Positions 11,563 to 23,325 of a stretch of 64,000 nucleotides of DNA are shown piece after piece; position 1 is the first letter of the stretch, and the number at the start of each line of letters is the position of its first letter. The notes below the pieces were generated by a model that had not been told where the DNA came from, made no database searches, and saw nothing but the letters and a program-made list of their open reading frames with translations. Location of the stretch: positions 20,155,338-20,219,337 of the forward strand of contig CAMZMU010000089.1 in the NCBI GenBank assembly GCA_947311845.1, in the 5' to 3' direction. This DNA comes from Poa pratensis. Taxonomy: Eukaryota; Streptophyta; Magnoliopsida; Poales; Poaceae. Both the position numbers and the translations under genes were made by a program.

Positions 11563-14079
11563 GGGCATCTCCAGCCGTTCGGCCCCCCAGGCCGAAAAAC
11601 GGCACCTTTTTGGCTTTGCGCCGGCGCTAACTTTGGCCTGGGGGGTTGGATTTTCCACTCGTTCGGCCACCCAAGGTGAACATAAACCAATATAATTTAA
11701 AAGTTCATATTCCCGCCCCAAATCAGCCCGAGTTCGGCGATCCAAAGAAAGCCACAGTTTGGCGATCATACATATAGGCGATCATACAAAAAGAAGCCAC
11801 ATTCGGCATGCTGATGGCGTAGATCAGATGGTCACCGGCGACACCTCGGCGTCGTCGTCCAGGTCGATGCGTGCAGTCGTCGGAGTAGGGGCGGAGCTCG
11901 GAGTGGCGATCGGCGCAGTGCTCGGCGGCGGCGTGGCTGTGTCGGCGGTACCCGAGGCCGAGCTCGTGTCGGCTGCAGTGGCGGGACTCGGATCGACCGA
12001 AGCGTCTGTGGTGCTCGGCGGAGGTGTCGGCGTCGTCGGGGTGAAGAGGATGGCCGCGTGATGCGCCATAAACCACTCCCGAACCTGGGGGTCCATCGCC
12101 GCAGGGTCGCCGCCCATGAGGAAGGCAAGGTCATTGTTCCTCTTCTTCGCCGCGGTGGTGGTCTTGAGCAGGTCCAGCTTGGTGCCTTGGTTGGCCATGA
12201 GCGCCGTCCACCTCGCCTCCGTCTTCTCGTCTCTCTTGGCGGCCTTGGTAGCGACATCGGCGATGCACGTCTCGATCGACGCCTGGAGTTTCGCCGCTGC
12301 TGGTGCCCCGTCCCTCGCCGCCTTGGCTTTCTTGTGGCCGTCCGGGCGCCCTTCAGACGCTCCAGCTGCCGCCGCGTCGGGGACGTACTCCTTGGCCTTG
12401 CAAAGTTGGTCACGGAGCTGCTTCCATTTCTCGCACCCCTCGATCCTTGTGAAGACGTGGAGGAACTTGAATTCGACCTTCTCGTCGGCGCGGTACATGT
12501 CGAACATGCGGACATACTACAAGGCAGAACAAGGCGCGCATGAGCAAACACGGCATAGCTGGGGGAACCATGGCGAAAAGAAGCTCACCTCCGTCTCGGT
12601 GTTGCCGCCGCTCTTCGGGCGATGCAGACATTCCTCTTGTATGCCGTGCCATTTGTTGCAAGCATGCTGGATCACTGCCCAGTGGTTCGTCATGGCCTTC
12701 TCGCCGCGATCAAGGCAGCAGGCGTACTCGGGATCGACGATCCAGCGCTCATCGTACGACGTCTCGACCCGCTTCCAGTAGTTATCCATGTTCTGGTTTG
12801 CGCCGATGATCGGGTCCTGGCTCACATTCATCCATGCTTGGGCGAGGAGCACATCTTCCTTATAGCTCCACTTGACCCGAGGCTCAGCCGGCTTCGGCAC
12901 CTTGGGGACCTTCTTCTTCGCCTTGCCTTTGGCAGCGGCTGGGGCTGCTTCTTCTTCGCCGGGGACCTCGTCCACCGGCTCGCCATCTTCTTCGGCGGTC
13001 TCCTGCGTCGCCGGCTCGACGAAGGCCTGCGATGACTCCACGGCTTGCGACAAGAACCCAGGAGCAGCGGCCGCAACATTGGATCCGGCGGCGATGAGGT
13101 CGCCCATGAAGGTGTCCCCTTGCATTCCGCCGAAAAGGATGGGGTTGAGGTTGCGGCGAAGCGACGGCGAGCTCGAGTATCCAGGCGATCCTGCATAGGG
13201 GGGAGGAGGGGGCGGAGGTTGAGGCGCAGCGTGCGGGAAGGCGATGTTGGGGTTGAATCCGCCGAGTGGGTCGCCGTCGGCGTACACGGGGACGTAGTGG
13301 GGGGACACGTTCCAGCGAGGCGACGGGGACGGCGAGTAGCCCGAAGGAGAGTAGCCCGACGACGAGGCGACGCTGGATTGGCTGGCCCATCCAGCGAACT
13401 GCGGATGAGGTGGGAGGCCGATCCTCGCCTTGGGCGGTGGAATCGGCGCATCCACTTCCCTCACCTCCTCCTCCTCTTCTCCTTCTTCATCTTCTTCCTC
13501 CTCTTCTTGGGCGGTGGAATCGCCGCCGCCTTCGGCCAGCTGCCTGGCGCGCTGCGCCTGCTCCCTCTTCCGGCGGCTGGTGGTCTCGACCTTGCAGCGC
13601 GCCAATTCCGCGATCCAATCGGCGTTGCTCGTGCCTTCCGGCTTCTTCCTCGGCTGCCTGGGCTTCCTCTTCTTCACGGCGACGGAGGTGGAGGAGGATG
13701 CGGCGACGGCGGGGGCGGAGGTGCGTGGCCCGTTGAACTTCCTTGGCGGCATGGCGGCGAGATCTGGGGCGAATGGGGAAAAATGGCGGGAGCTGCGGGA
13801 TGGGAGGGGATATGTGGAAGAAGATGGCGGGAGAATTGGCGCGCAAAGGGAAAAAGGGGGAGGGAAAACGCCTCATCTCGCCGACAAGGCTGGCCCACGT
13901 CGCCTTTTGCCTCCCCAGGCCGAACCCAGCCAGTTGGGTTTGGCCTGGGAACGCCGGCGCTAAAAGCGGCGCTAAACGGCGGAAATCGGCCTCCTGGGGG
14001 CGCGACTGGAAAAAATTTCCTTCCGCCGGCGCTAAAAAAGCCGCCTGGGGGGCGCTGGGGGTGGCGGCTGGAGATGCCC
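11563..14079 (-). mobile_element. PIF/Harbinger element carrying ORF1 only
   Basis: The element starts GGGCATCTCCAGCCG and ends CGGCTGGAGATGCCC, perfect 15-base terminal inverted repeats with the GGGCATCTCC terminus typical of PIF/Harbinger elements. TAA flanks both sides (11560-11562 and 14080-14082), the 3-bp target duplication of this superfamily. The 2.5-kb interior contains one spliced gene (11824-13752) for a Myb/SANT-like protein but no DDE transposase. It is thus non-autonomous and would need a transposase in trans. Confidence 0.88.
11824..13752 (-). CDS. Harbinger ORF1-type Myb/SANT-like protein with NAM-associated C-terminal region, 2 exons
   Basis: Exons at 13752-12589 and 12516-11824, joined in phase through a 72-bp GT-AG intron, give an uninterrupted protein of 618 residues. 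The N terminus (about 1-50) is basic (VKKRKPRQPRKKP). An acidic run follows near residues 80-100, then a Pro/Ser-rich region with a polyproline run near 180. Residues about 290-385 form a trihelix/SANT-like block with spaced Trp (VKWSYKEDVLLAQAW, then WKRVE, TNHWAVIQHACNKWHG). The second exon reads YVRMFDMYRADEKVEFKFLH and a Lys/Glu-rich helix, the pattern of proteins labelled NAM-associated C-terminal domain. Such proteins are the DNA-binding ORF1 partner of Pong/PIF transposases. A long alternative frame on the same strand is a compositional shadow. Its position inside intact TIRs shows it is transposon cargo, though a host role after domestication is possible. Confidence 0.85.
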
Positions 14080-14082
14080 TAA

Positions 14083-14211
14083 GGCCCCGCTTGGTTTGTC
14101 TGTGAAACTTCCGCTCCGGAATTTTTTCCGCCCCTTGCGCTGGTTTTTTAGCGTGACGTCCAGAGGTCCGTGAAATTTCCGGCCGTTTACGACGCCGAAC
14201 CAATCGGGGCC
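14083..14211. mobile_element. Tourist-like MITE abutting the Harbinger element
   Basis: 129 bp with inverted ends GGCCCCGCTTGGTTTG and CGAACCAATCGGGGCC. TAA lies at 14080-14082 and 14212-14214. Its left TAA is also the right target duplication of the Harbinger element, so the two elements are exactly adjacent. Confidence 0.8.
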
Positions 14212-14347
14212 TAAAGGATAATACCATCCATGGTACCATTTCTTAAGAATACAGCTACTGTGTGTACATACCAGTACACGATACATTTAGCAACAGCTAG
14301 CCAGCACCTCATTTTAGCCGAGCAGCACTATCGAATAGTCCTCCTAA

Positions 14348-16209
14348 TCTATTCTATATATCAAAGCCCACCCGTTTGGCTCCCTCCTCAGCCTGGCCAC
14401 GTCACCTCGATTCTTCTCGGCCGTCCGATCGGGCGGCAACGGTCCACATTCGCAGATAATCGCACTTCTACAGTGCTCGGTGGGAGGACCGAATTGCAAT
14501 TAGCAAGAAGATCAGGGGGTCCCGTGAAAAAACGTCACTGCATCGCAACAATTTGCAAAAGAGTCCCCGCAAAAAACAGAAACTGCGCCACATTCCACAC
14601 TTTCCCGTGGGGAAGGACGTACTTGCCATTTTCCCAAACCTCAGGGGCCCCGTTGAAAAACCGGCCGCACACCTTCCCCTTCTTCTTCTCTCTCCCGCGC
14701 TGCTACGGCGCCGCCACCGCCGCCGACGTTCGCCGCTGCCCCTGCACTGCTCCCCACCCAGATCGACGACTATGGACAGATCCGCCGCCGCTTGCCCTTC
14801 CACCTCGCCGAAGATCAGCCGCCGCGCCGTCGCGGCCGTGCGGGAATCGCCGCCGACGCGTGCGCCGTCCTCCGCCGCGTCCGCGCGCCGCCGGCGCCGC
14901 TCCGGCGACCCAAATTGGGCGGCGCCGCCTCCTACGTGCTCCCGCGACGGGGCGCGTCGAACGCGCCCAGAAACGCGTCCTGGAACGCCGCGCCGCCGCG
15001 GCCAGTTCTGGGGACTGTGACGTCATAATGACGTCACATTGGCCCACACGTCAGATTTTTTTATTTTTTATTTTTAAAAAAGCCCAACTTATTAAACAAT
15101 TATGAAAAATTTATAAATGTCAGAAATTCTGTTTCTTAAAATTCCCCCCCAATTTTTTTTTTATTTCCCCTAATTATTTAGCTAAATTATACATCTATTA
15201 TAAAATCAATACTTTTCCAAGTTTCCACACTCCCTTTTAAAAAAAATCCCAAAATTTAAATTTACCAACAGCCAAAATTCAAATTTTGAACAATACTCCG
15301 AACGTACGTTTCCTTCGCATTTCATTGATTTCCAAAATTTCCACACCTTTTCCAAATTCGAATTTAATTGCACAAGCACAACTCCGCAAAATTTAAAAAT
15401 CGCCAATTCAAAAAATTCCAGCTGATTTCTGAAATTATCAAAATGTTGGCTACCTGACAGGCACGACATAATTCTCAATTTTTTGAACAACTTTTCAACG
15501 GGGTCATTCAAAAATTTGTATTTCCTACTCCACACTAATCATAAACATAACAGCAAAACAAACAGGAACACAAAGAAATGAAAAAAATATATATATATAT
15601 ATACAGGAAACCAATGCATGTCCCAAAATCAGCACCTTGGAAACTACGAATCAAAAAAAAAAAATGAAAAAGATTTCAGAAATCTTAAAAACAAAAATTG
15701 CAACATATTCACTGCCAGCAAACAGACAAATTCCAATACATTTAAACATTTCCCAAATTGAACGATGTTCGAAATCTGAAGAAATTTTAACCACAACCTT
15801 TCTTTCCATCCCATTTCCATCCCAACGATACTCAAATCTACAAACTTCAAATTTTCGAACATTTCACAATTCTCGAACGCTAAAAGACGGCATAATTTTT
15901 TTTTGAATATTTTACCATTACAAATGCCTCTCAAATTTTACAATTTTTTCCTACGTGAAAAAAAGAAATACCTTCCCTATTTGACTCATTTTCGAAATCT
16001 AATCAACATTCAAAAAAAAAACTCTCTTTGCATTCCAACAATTCTCTAATCTATACAAATTTATAAATGTCGAAAAAAACAATTTTCAAATACAGACTCT
16101 CTTTACATTCGAACGATTCTCAAATATACATAATTTTTTAACAACGCGGATTTCGCCTTTAAATTTTATCACACGGGTGCGGCGGTGCCGCCGCACCAAA
16201 TTTCCCTAG
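14348..16209 (+). mobile_element. Helitron (non-autonomous), 1.86 kb
   Basis: The 5' end is TCTATTCTATATATCAAAGC after host A (14347). The 3' end is CCAAATTTCCCTAG before host T (16210), so it lies in an AT target with a CTAG end, as Helitrons do. A perfect 10-bp stem GGTGCGGCGG/CCGCCGCACC at 16176-16197 lies 12 bases before the end. No terminal repeats or target duplication. The left third (14380-15020) is GC-rich and the rest is AT-rich with GAATTTTCGAA-like repeats. No Rep/helicase or recognisable captured gene was seen. Confidence 0.85.
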
Positions 16210-17732
16210 TAGAATTTATGAGCTTGCTTGTTCAGTTCTTCTCCCATTTTCTTCTCGGATCTACTCCTATATGTTTATGCAGTTGGTAGCAGACTAGCAG
16301 CAGTACTCCACTTTGCAGTGGAACTAAACATTTTCGCATATGCCTGCTCTGATCTGAATATATAATTAAGAGCACGTACATGCACCTTTGTTGCCGAACC
16401 TCTGCATAGCCGCTGCCTGCTAGTGCCTACGTGCATCGTTGTTTACCAAGTTGTTTAATGGCTTGGAACCTTCGCGTGTCAGACTGTCGGTCTCTCCATC
16501 TGCAGGCAGAGACCGTCAGACTTGGGCTAACCACGAGCAGCTCAGAGTTGTTTACTGCATCCAATGATCGACGCAGCACTATTATTATAGTGCTAAATCA
16601 TGCTTGGGTTAGTGGCACAGTGTTCAGTTAAGCCAAGGAGATGCTTCTGTAGTGTACCTGCCCCCCTTCTGAATAATTCTTTACTCAAGCTGATTCAGAA
16701 TTCAGACCTCACATCACGGCTGCTGCTCAATGCTCATAGTTCTTGGGAGCTAGGACGTGAGCCACACGAAGCAGCGTAGTATTTTCAAACTTCACGGCGT
16801 GTTGGAGGAGAAGGCGCGGGGTGGTGACGAGGTCGGACCGAGTTTTTCCTCGTGAAGATAGGTACGGACGGACGCTCACAAGTCTCGGCTGATGGGACTT
16901 GACCATGTAGCTTAGCTCAACTGAATACTACGGCAGAGCGGCCGGCCGGCCAAGAAAAGATGCCACCCAGTAAACTTAAGCACGCATACTACAAGGACCC
17001 ATATGTCAAAAAAAATGCATCATGGGTGACACACTTGACACTTGCACGGAGAGGTTACATGTTATTTTACAGTATTGTTTTTTATACAGGTGATGAAGTG
17101 TCGCTCGTCAACGGATCCAGTACACGTGCTGACTGCCAGGCGGTTAAGCATTCCCTGGAGCCATTAGTTAAGTGGTAATGGCTCGATCGACCTTGGATTC
17201 GATCTTGTTCGGGTTTTAATTATGGGAAAGATTGTGGATCAAAGTATATACGAACACATCTGGGGTAGCGACGTCTCTCCAGAAAATTAATTAGAGCTTC
17301 TTCAGGCTTACTGGGAGGGGAAATGAGAAATGATGTTGAGAGAAGTATAAAGTAACGGATTCAAGACCTCCAGGCTCCAGCAAGTAAACCAAAACCTCCG
17401 TCCTAATAGTAATACCTTTACTAGGTCAACTAATGTACTGTACTAGGTAACAAAGACAAGAAAAACTTCTTCGTTACAAAATGTTGTTGTAGACCTTGAT
17501 TAAGTTTCAGGTTTGATCCGTAGGTAAACACACCACAGTGCAGAAAGTTGATTATGAGGCATGGGGCAGCTAAATGTTATTGTTGGCGGCTGACGAGTTC
17601 TCTATACATGGGAGCTGAATGGACAGCCTGAACTGATTTGGTGCCTATGATTCAACCTCCTCCAGGAGCTGAATATGTTATGTTACGATGGAAATTGCAT
17701 TCGTGTGCGAAAAGTCCTTTTGGAGCTCTCCA
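16210..17732. other. Intergenic, no gene recognised
   Basis: Mixed-composition DNA. Short open frames only, none with a recognisable domain. Confidence 0.4.
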
Positions 17733-18068
17733 CCATGGAGCCCCTTTTTTTGAATTTCTTTGAAATGGATATTTAAAGTTTCAAAAAAATGCGAGAAAAA
17801 TACTAGATGTTGACAATGACGTACAAAGTTTCAACCCAAAATATTGTGAATTCCTTCCTACACAAAATGACAAATCTAATTTTTTTTCGAATCTGGCACT
17901 GTTCACCAACTCTGGTCCTGATACTTGTCATTTTTACGCAGCTCAAAATACATAATTTTTGCATACCGATAGAAATAATAATCATTTACGTCTAGGATTT
18001 TTTCAGAATTATTTGAAACTTAGAAATACTGTTTTGAATTTTCAAAAAAAGGGCTCCACGGAGCCCCT
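17733..18068. mobile_element. Fold-back MITE with GGAGCCCC...AAAAAAA termini
   Basis: CCATGGAGCCCCTTTTTTTGAA near 17742-17757 is mirrored by TTCAAAAAAAGGGCTCC near 18041-18058, followed by ACGGAGCCCC. The interior is AT-rich and non-coding. This resembles Mutator-type MITEs, but I could not find a clean 9-bp target duplication, so superfamily and exact ends are uncertain. Confidence 0.5.
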
Positions 18069-21032
18069 CCACCAAAACACTGCGCTCGTTTGTGTGGAAC
18101 TTTTTGGGTAAAGACTATGCTGGCGGACATGGTTAATACACCAACTACCACTTCTGTAGATAATTTATTTCTAAACTCTAGATTCTACCGAAGATTTAGA
18201 TTGTTTAAGATTAGCACGAAAGTGTCATAGTGACGACCAAAAGACCCCGCACGCGATAGGGTTCCTCACCCCGCGCAGTTGTTACTACGGTCTCACGTTT
18301 CTTTATAAAAATAATTTCGGCCACGAAAAAAGTCCATTCTATCACGAAAATTTGTCGTGGTAAAATCTGAATTTTTCTTGCACTGATTGCTCTGGACAGT
18401 CTCCACAACTTAATTGGATGTTCTTGATTTTTCCTAAACTTTACACAACAATGTTTAAGTTCCACGACAATTCCAACCGTTTAGGTTCAAATGACCCAAT
18501 CCACACTTTCACAAAGTCTCGTGGAGAACTCAAACTGATACAATTAATGCAATTGCAACAACGTAAGAGAATTCTTAACTCTTTCATTACCAAATCACAC
18601 CAAATCAGTAAATGATATGGGAAACAGGAAGAACAAAGGAGGAGATCAACAATAACTCTAAAATATAGATCCAAAAGGTTCCCTTCACATAGAAAAGATA
18701 TTGATTGGTGAAATGTAGATCTAGATACCTTCTCTATTTTCCCTCAAAGAGATGCAAAAATCATTTGAGGGACTCAGAGATAGAAAGCTCAAGAATGTCA
18801 ACAACGGAGGGAGAAAACTTGCTCAGAAAGGTCGGAAACCATTGGGAAGAAGACCCCTTAAATTGGTCCCTTGAAAATCCCGTTATGCGGTTTTTCTAGG
18901 TGCCCCGAAACTTCCGGGTCAACCTCGGAACATTCTAGGCTCACCTGGGTGCATGAATTCCAACTTTCTGGACTCACTTGAGGGTTGCAAAACTTTTAGT
19001 GAACCAGACAAAAACCGTAATGTCTTTTACATCCAGACCAAGATTTTGTAGAACTTGGGCTGTTTTAAAACTAACAACGAACTATATATATAACTTCATG
19101 TAGAGAAACACTAAATTAATATAAAGGAGAATAAAGCTACACGAGGAAAGTTTTGACCTCTCTATAAAAGAAGGGACAACAAAACCTTCAATATAAAAAA
19201 TGTAACAAGTTTTTCATACAAAATCCGTTTTTATTAATTTGAACTTGTCTTAAGATTATGAAAAGATCTAAAAACTCATGAACAGAAAAGACAAATAGGA
19301 ACCAAGAAATATGATGCCAAGTATCAAAAGTTTAACCTCTCTACGAACGATGGGATCAAGGTACTCACTCGTGAGCCCCTTGATAATGCAACTATTGATC
19401 GATCCCTAACAAACACCTTGAAACGGCAAAATAGAAAACATATTAAGTTTATACCTTCACCTTGTGCATATGTTGAGTCGCACCAGGTGCAACGCTTGCA
19501 CAACAAAACCTTTTCGATGACGCTATCCTGAGACCACACACTGGGTCTCGATGCACTTTCACCGGCGACCATGATGTCTTTGGACGTTTTTCCTTGTTGA
19601 TGCATGGCATCGCCGAGGAGCTCACTGCTCTTCATAGGCTATGTATGTCTTCTCCAAGTAAAAACCCTAGTACGGCTTTGTCACATCGAGTTATGAGGAC
19701 ATTAGTGACGTCGCTACCTCCTTAGAGGCGTCGCATTGGAGATACCGATGGTTATTAGTGTGGGACCAGGAGTGGCGTGGGCGACAGTGCAAACGTGACC
19801 TCGGGTTTGCGAGGGTTCAGTCAACATGCAGGTGTGGTTGTCGCCTATTCATTGTATTCAACGTTCGAGCGACATAGGTCGTCTTCCCTTCGGATATGGC
19901 ATCTCTGTCTCGCGTGTCCACGATGCCTATGGTCGCGATAATGGTGACTCGGTGCGGCAGACGAGGATGTTTCTCCTTCACCACTCGAGTTGAGAAGTTG
20001 CAGTCGACAGGGTCATAGTAGTGATGGACGATGTAGGATGGTCTAGCAACATATGTGTTAGGGGTGTGATTTCTTTCTGTGACATGTTGGTCGGGACCGT
20101 TCATTTATCTGTCATTGCTCTCGTTAGTTTAATTAGCTAGCTTGCCCGTTGTTGTGGTTTCTACCCATTTTAAATTAACCAAGTTTTTTGTGGTTTGTTC
20201 GTCCGGTTTTTGGTCTATTTTTTTTTCTTTTTGAAAATTCCAAAACATTCCACTAGTTCAGTAGTTCATAAATAAAAATTCAGACCCAATTTTTTTTGCT
20301 TCTATCCACAATTCTAGCTTCTATCTTCGCTTGGACGATTCTAATACCAAGGGGTTTCTCGATCCAAGACCCAATGGATTTTCTTTTCTTCCTTTGGATG
20401 TATTTCTCGAGCCAGAGCGCGTCTCTCTCTTTCCATTTCTCTTTCTTATCTAGAAATACCATTAAAGCGCTTCACATCATTCTACTCTTTCACAGTTACC
20501 AGCAACCGCGATGGTTCAAATCACTGGCTGCAAGAAGCCAAGCTGCCGCTGTCGATGCGCAAGAGTAAAAGAAAGTTTACACCACGGCGAAAGCGACCAA
20601 GTTGATCTGATCAGTCCTGCCATGGAAATCTCTTCGACATCTCGGTTTCAAGCTATCGTACACCTCTCGCACCATATATGGCAGATTCAGCTGCATATCT
20701 GCCAAATTCCGCTAGGATTAGGAGATCTGATAGCTGCCTGTGCGTTGCGGCAGTACAGTACTGGTTTTTGCTTATCCGGCCGTGGTCTCGTCTCAGTCAT
20801 ATCCCAGAGATGGTGGATATATCTTCTCCAGGTTGATCTACTCACTGCTTGGTCGGTATCCTAGCTACGGTTAAGTCATGTTGTACTCAAGCTTTGTTGC
20901 TAATCCATCCATCTTGATGCAACGGCACACACAAAGCTGCCTTTTTGTGCCCTCTTAAAATAGCTATGGTACTAGTATTTGCTAGCGACAACACTGCTCC
21001 TTTTGCTTTCCGGTTTGTGCGAAGAGTTTAAC
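18069..21032. other. Intergenic, no gene recognised
   Basis: Nothing supportable beyond short non-homologous open frames, for example around 19324-19635 and 20511-20864. AT-rich on the left, mixed on the right. Confidence 0.4.
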
Positions 21033-21084
21033 ATTTTTTTTTTTGAGTAACCTCTCAAAGAGGGCAGGGCGTTTCTGCAATTCC
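21033..21084 (-). mobile_element. Micro-retroinsertion (52 nt, minus strand)
   Basis: AAGAGTTTAAC occurs at 21022-21032 and 21085-21095 and flanks a 52-nt insert starting ATTTTTTTTTT, so its poly(A) is on the minus strand. It looks like a severely 5'-truncated retroposon tail. Confidence 0.65.
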
Positions 21085-21095
21085 AAGAGTTTAAC

Positions 21096-22774
21096 TTGGA
21101 GTGGCTGTTTTTTTATATTCTTTCTAAAACACGGAAGACACATATATTTCTTGCAGATTTCTGGCACTACTACTGAACATTTGTCATATGTTTAGTTACT
21201 TCGTTAATCACGTGTAATTTAATTTGCCTTTTTCAGACGACCGAATGACCATGTCCACGCTCCGCATCGCCTTCACGGTTGACCTTTACTGCCAGTGGAA
21301 TAAACTTCCTTCTCAGGTTTTAATTTCCCCGCGTATATAGCCCGTAAGGCCAGCTTTGTCAAGAACCGGGTACTAATCAAGATGGAAAATTTGTTCAACG
21401 GTTCACCAATATTAGCTCCGGTCTCATGTTAGTACGTTTGAAGCCAAAGAGTCAGAGAAAGTTGGCCTTTGATCCATGGAAAGCCAAGCTGGAAATGTCA
21501 ACACGGTTGCAGCCAAGGCAAGCTACCGCAAGTGTCGCGTGGAGACTTGAACGAACCTAAAAGGCAACGAAAGAATCGCAAGACCCACACTTGCTGCGCA
21601 GTCAAATCCTAAGAGCGATTTGATCTGGACTTTGAATGCCAAATTGCCAATTGGAGAGAGTTGCTGATAATTAAAGCTTGAATATGAAGCTTAGAGTAAC
21701 AACCCGTGACCAATTCTTGAAAAATCAGCAACCTAGCCATTGGAGAATGGGTAAATCAACTGTTTCACTACTACCTACTTAGAATTTATATATCCGCTCA
21801 GGTTGTGTACCAATTGTTTCAAAAAAATCTATTACTTGCTAAAATTCTAATATGGTGCTAAGTACGGGAAAACTAAAATTTGCAACTAGCTGCGTCTGCT
21901 CCTATTGTCTGGTGTCTCACTCTCGAGTTTTCAAAAAATACGAAATATAGCATGGGCGCAGGTTATGTTGTATCTTTTGCATCTACAAATTTCATTCAAA
22001 AATATGACAATGTGTGGCTTGCACAAAAATAACAAATGACGCGTGAATAGCACAGGTCACATATGGTCATATTTTGACCCAAATTTTTATGGATCCACAA
22101 GATACAATATAATCCATATCCATAATTTATTTCAGTTTTTGAAAACTTGTAAGTGCTATATCCAATAATGGTGTGGGCCCCAACTAGTTGCAAAATATTC
22201 GCATTCCTGGATACGATTGGATTTGGAATCTCAGCTTGAGCCAGTTAGGACAGTTTACAATCCATTTTGGAGTATAGGTTACAGTGCACACAATTTTTTG
22301 ACCGCATAAGAAACACATTTGTAAGTTTTATAATTTTTTTAACAAAACCGCACACACAATTAATATTAACTTGAAACTTATCCATGCCAAATTATGAGTA
22401 AAATAACATTTTTGGTAATTCAAACTTTTTTCCAGAAATGGACAATTATTGAAGACATGTAAACTACTCATGTTGAATTTATGTCAAAAATATTTTTACT
22501 ACAATTAATTTTGTTAGAATATGCAAATATGTACTACTGTGTATATGTTTTGAAAACTATTGGTAACATTGAATCCTTTCTGAGTCGCGGTAAGTTTACT
22601 TGTCCGTTTCGATCACAACTATCTTTAGTTTTAGGATCTTTTCCAGCCTAACATCGGTAAAGTCTTGTCTATTAAGATGGGAAATTTCATGAACATGACA
22701 TTGATATGAGGCTATACTCACAAAAACCGGTGGAAGTTTAACCTTGAAAACCATTCGACTTCCAAAAGGACATA
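21096..22774. other. Intergenic, with one possible TIR element
   Basis: TTTGCAACTAGCTG near 21876 and CAACTAGTTGCAAAAT near 22182 form an imperfect inverted pair about 310 bp apart, possibly a MITE. No target duplication was seen and no gene was recognised. Confidence 0.35.
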
Positions 22775-23323
22775 CTCCCTCCGTCCCAAATTATCCTGCG
22801 TTTTGGGTTTAGTCAAAGTCAAACATTTTAAAGTTTGACCAAACATATAGAGAAAAATATCAACATTTGTAATATGAAATGGATAATATACGATTGTATA
22901 TTTTATGATGATTTGAATAATATTTATTTTGTATTATAAATATTAATATTTTTCTTATATACTCCTCCATCCTCAAATAAGTGGACGTTTAGGTTTGAAA
23001 TTTGTCCATGAAAAGTGTACTCCTATATTCCCAATGCACTGTGAAGTGGTAAAAAATGATTCTCTCTCGTCACACCGGAATCAAGGCCAATACATGGTAT
23101 CCTTATTTTCTACATGCACTTAGCTCATTGGATGTGAGAGAATTAAGCAGGCGAGAGATGGTGGCTTGCTCATTCCCAATGATTTTTTAATCATTCTATA
23201 ATTTGTCTTGAAATTTCTATATGTCCACTTATTTGATGACAAAAGGAGTACTTAGTCAAAATTTATAAAGTTTGACTTTGACTAAACCAAAACGGACGGC
23301 AGGGTAATTTGGGACAGAGCGAG
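22775..23323. mobile_element. Stowaway-type MITE hosting a second Stowaway
   Basis: The outer ends are CTCCCTCCGTCCCAAATTA and TAATTTGGGACAGAGCGAG, with TA on both sides and inner mirrored GTCAAAGTCAAAC/GTTTGACTTTGAC. The copy is interrupted at 22962-23248 by another TIR element. Confidence 0.82.
22962..23248. mobile_element. Inner Stowaway-type MITE
   Basis: Ends CTCCTCCATCCTCAAATAAG and CTTATTTGATGACAAAAGGAG, flanked by TA (22960-22961 and 23249-23250). Nested in the previous MITE and therefore younger. Confidence 0.8.
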
Positions 23324-23325
23324 TA

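Noticed and set aside
11832..12551. 239-codon Arg/Ser-rich frame overlapping the Harbinger gene
   Set aside because: Compositional shadow of the conserved frame, which alone matches the Myb/NAM-type protein and splices in phase.
14703..15047. Possible captured gene in the GC-rich part of the first Helitron
   Set aside because: Open frames in several registers are Arg/Ala/Pro-rich without any domain, so no gene is called.
15590..15606. (AT)n run
   Set aside because: Simple microsatellite within AT-rich Helitron sequence, of no particular interest.
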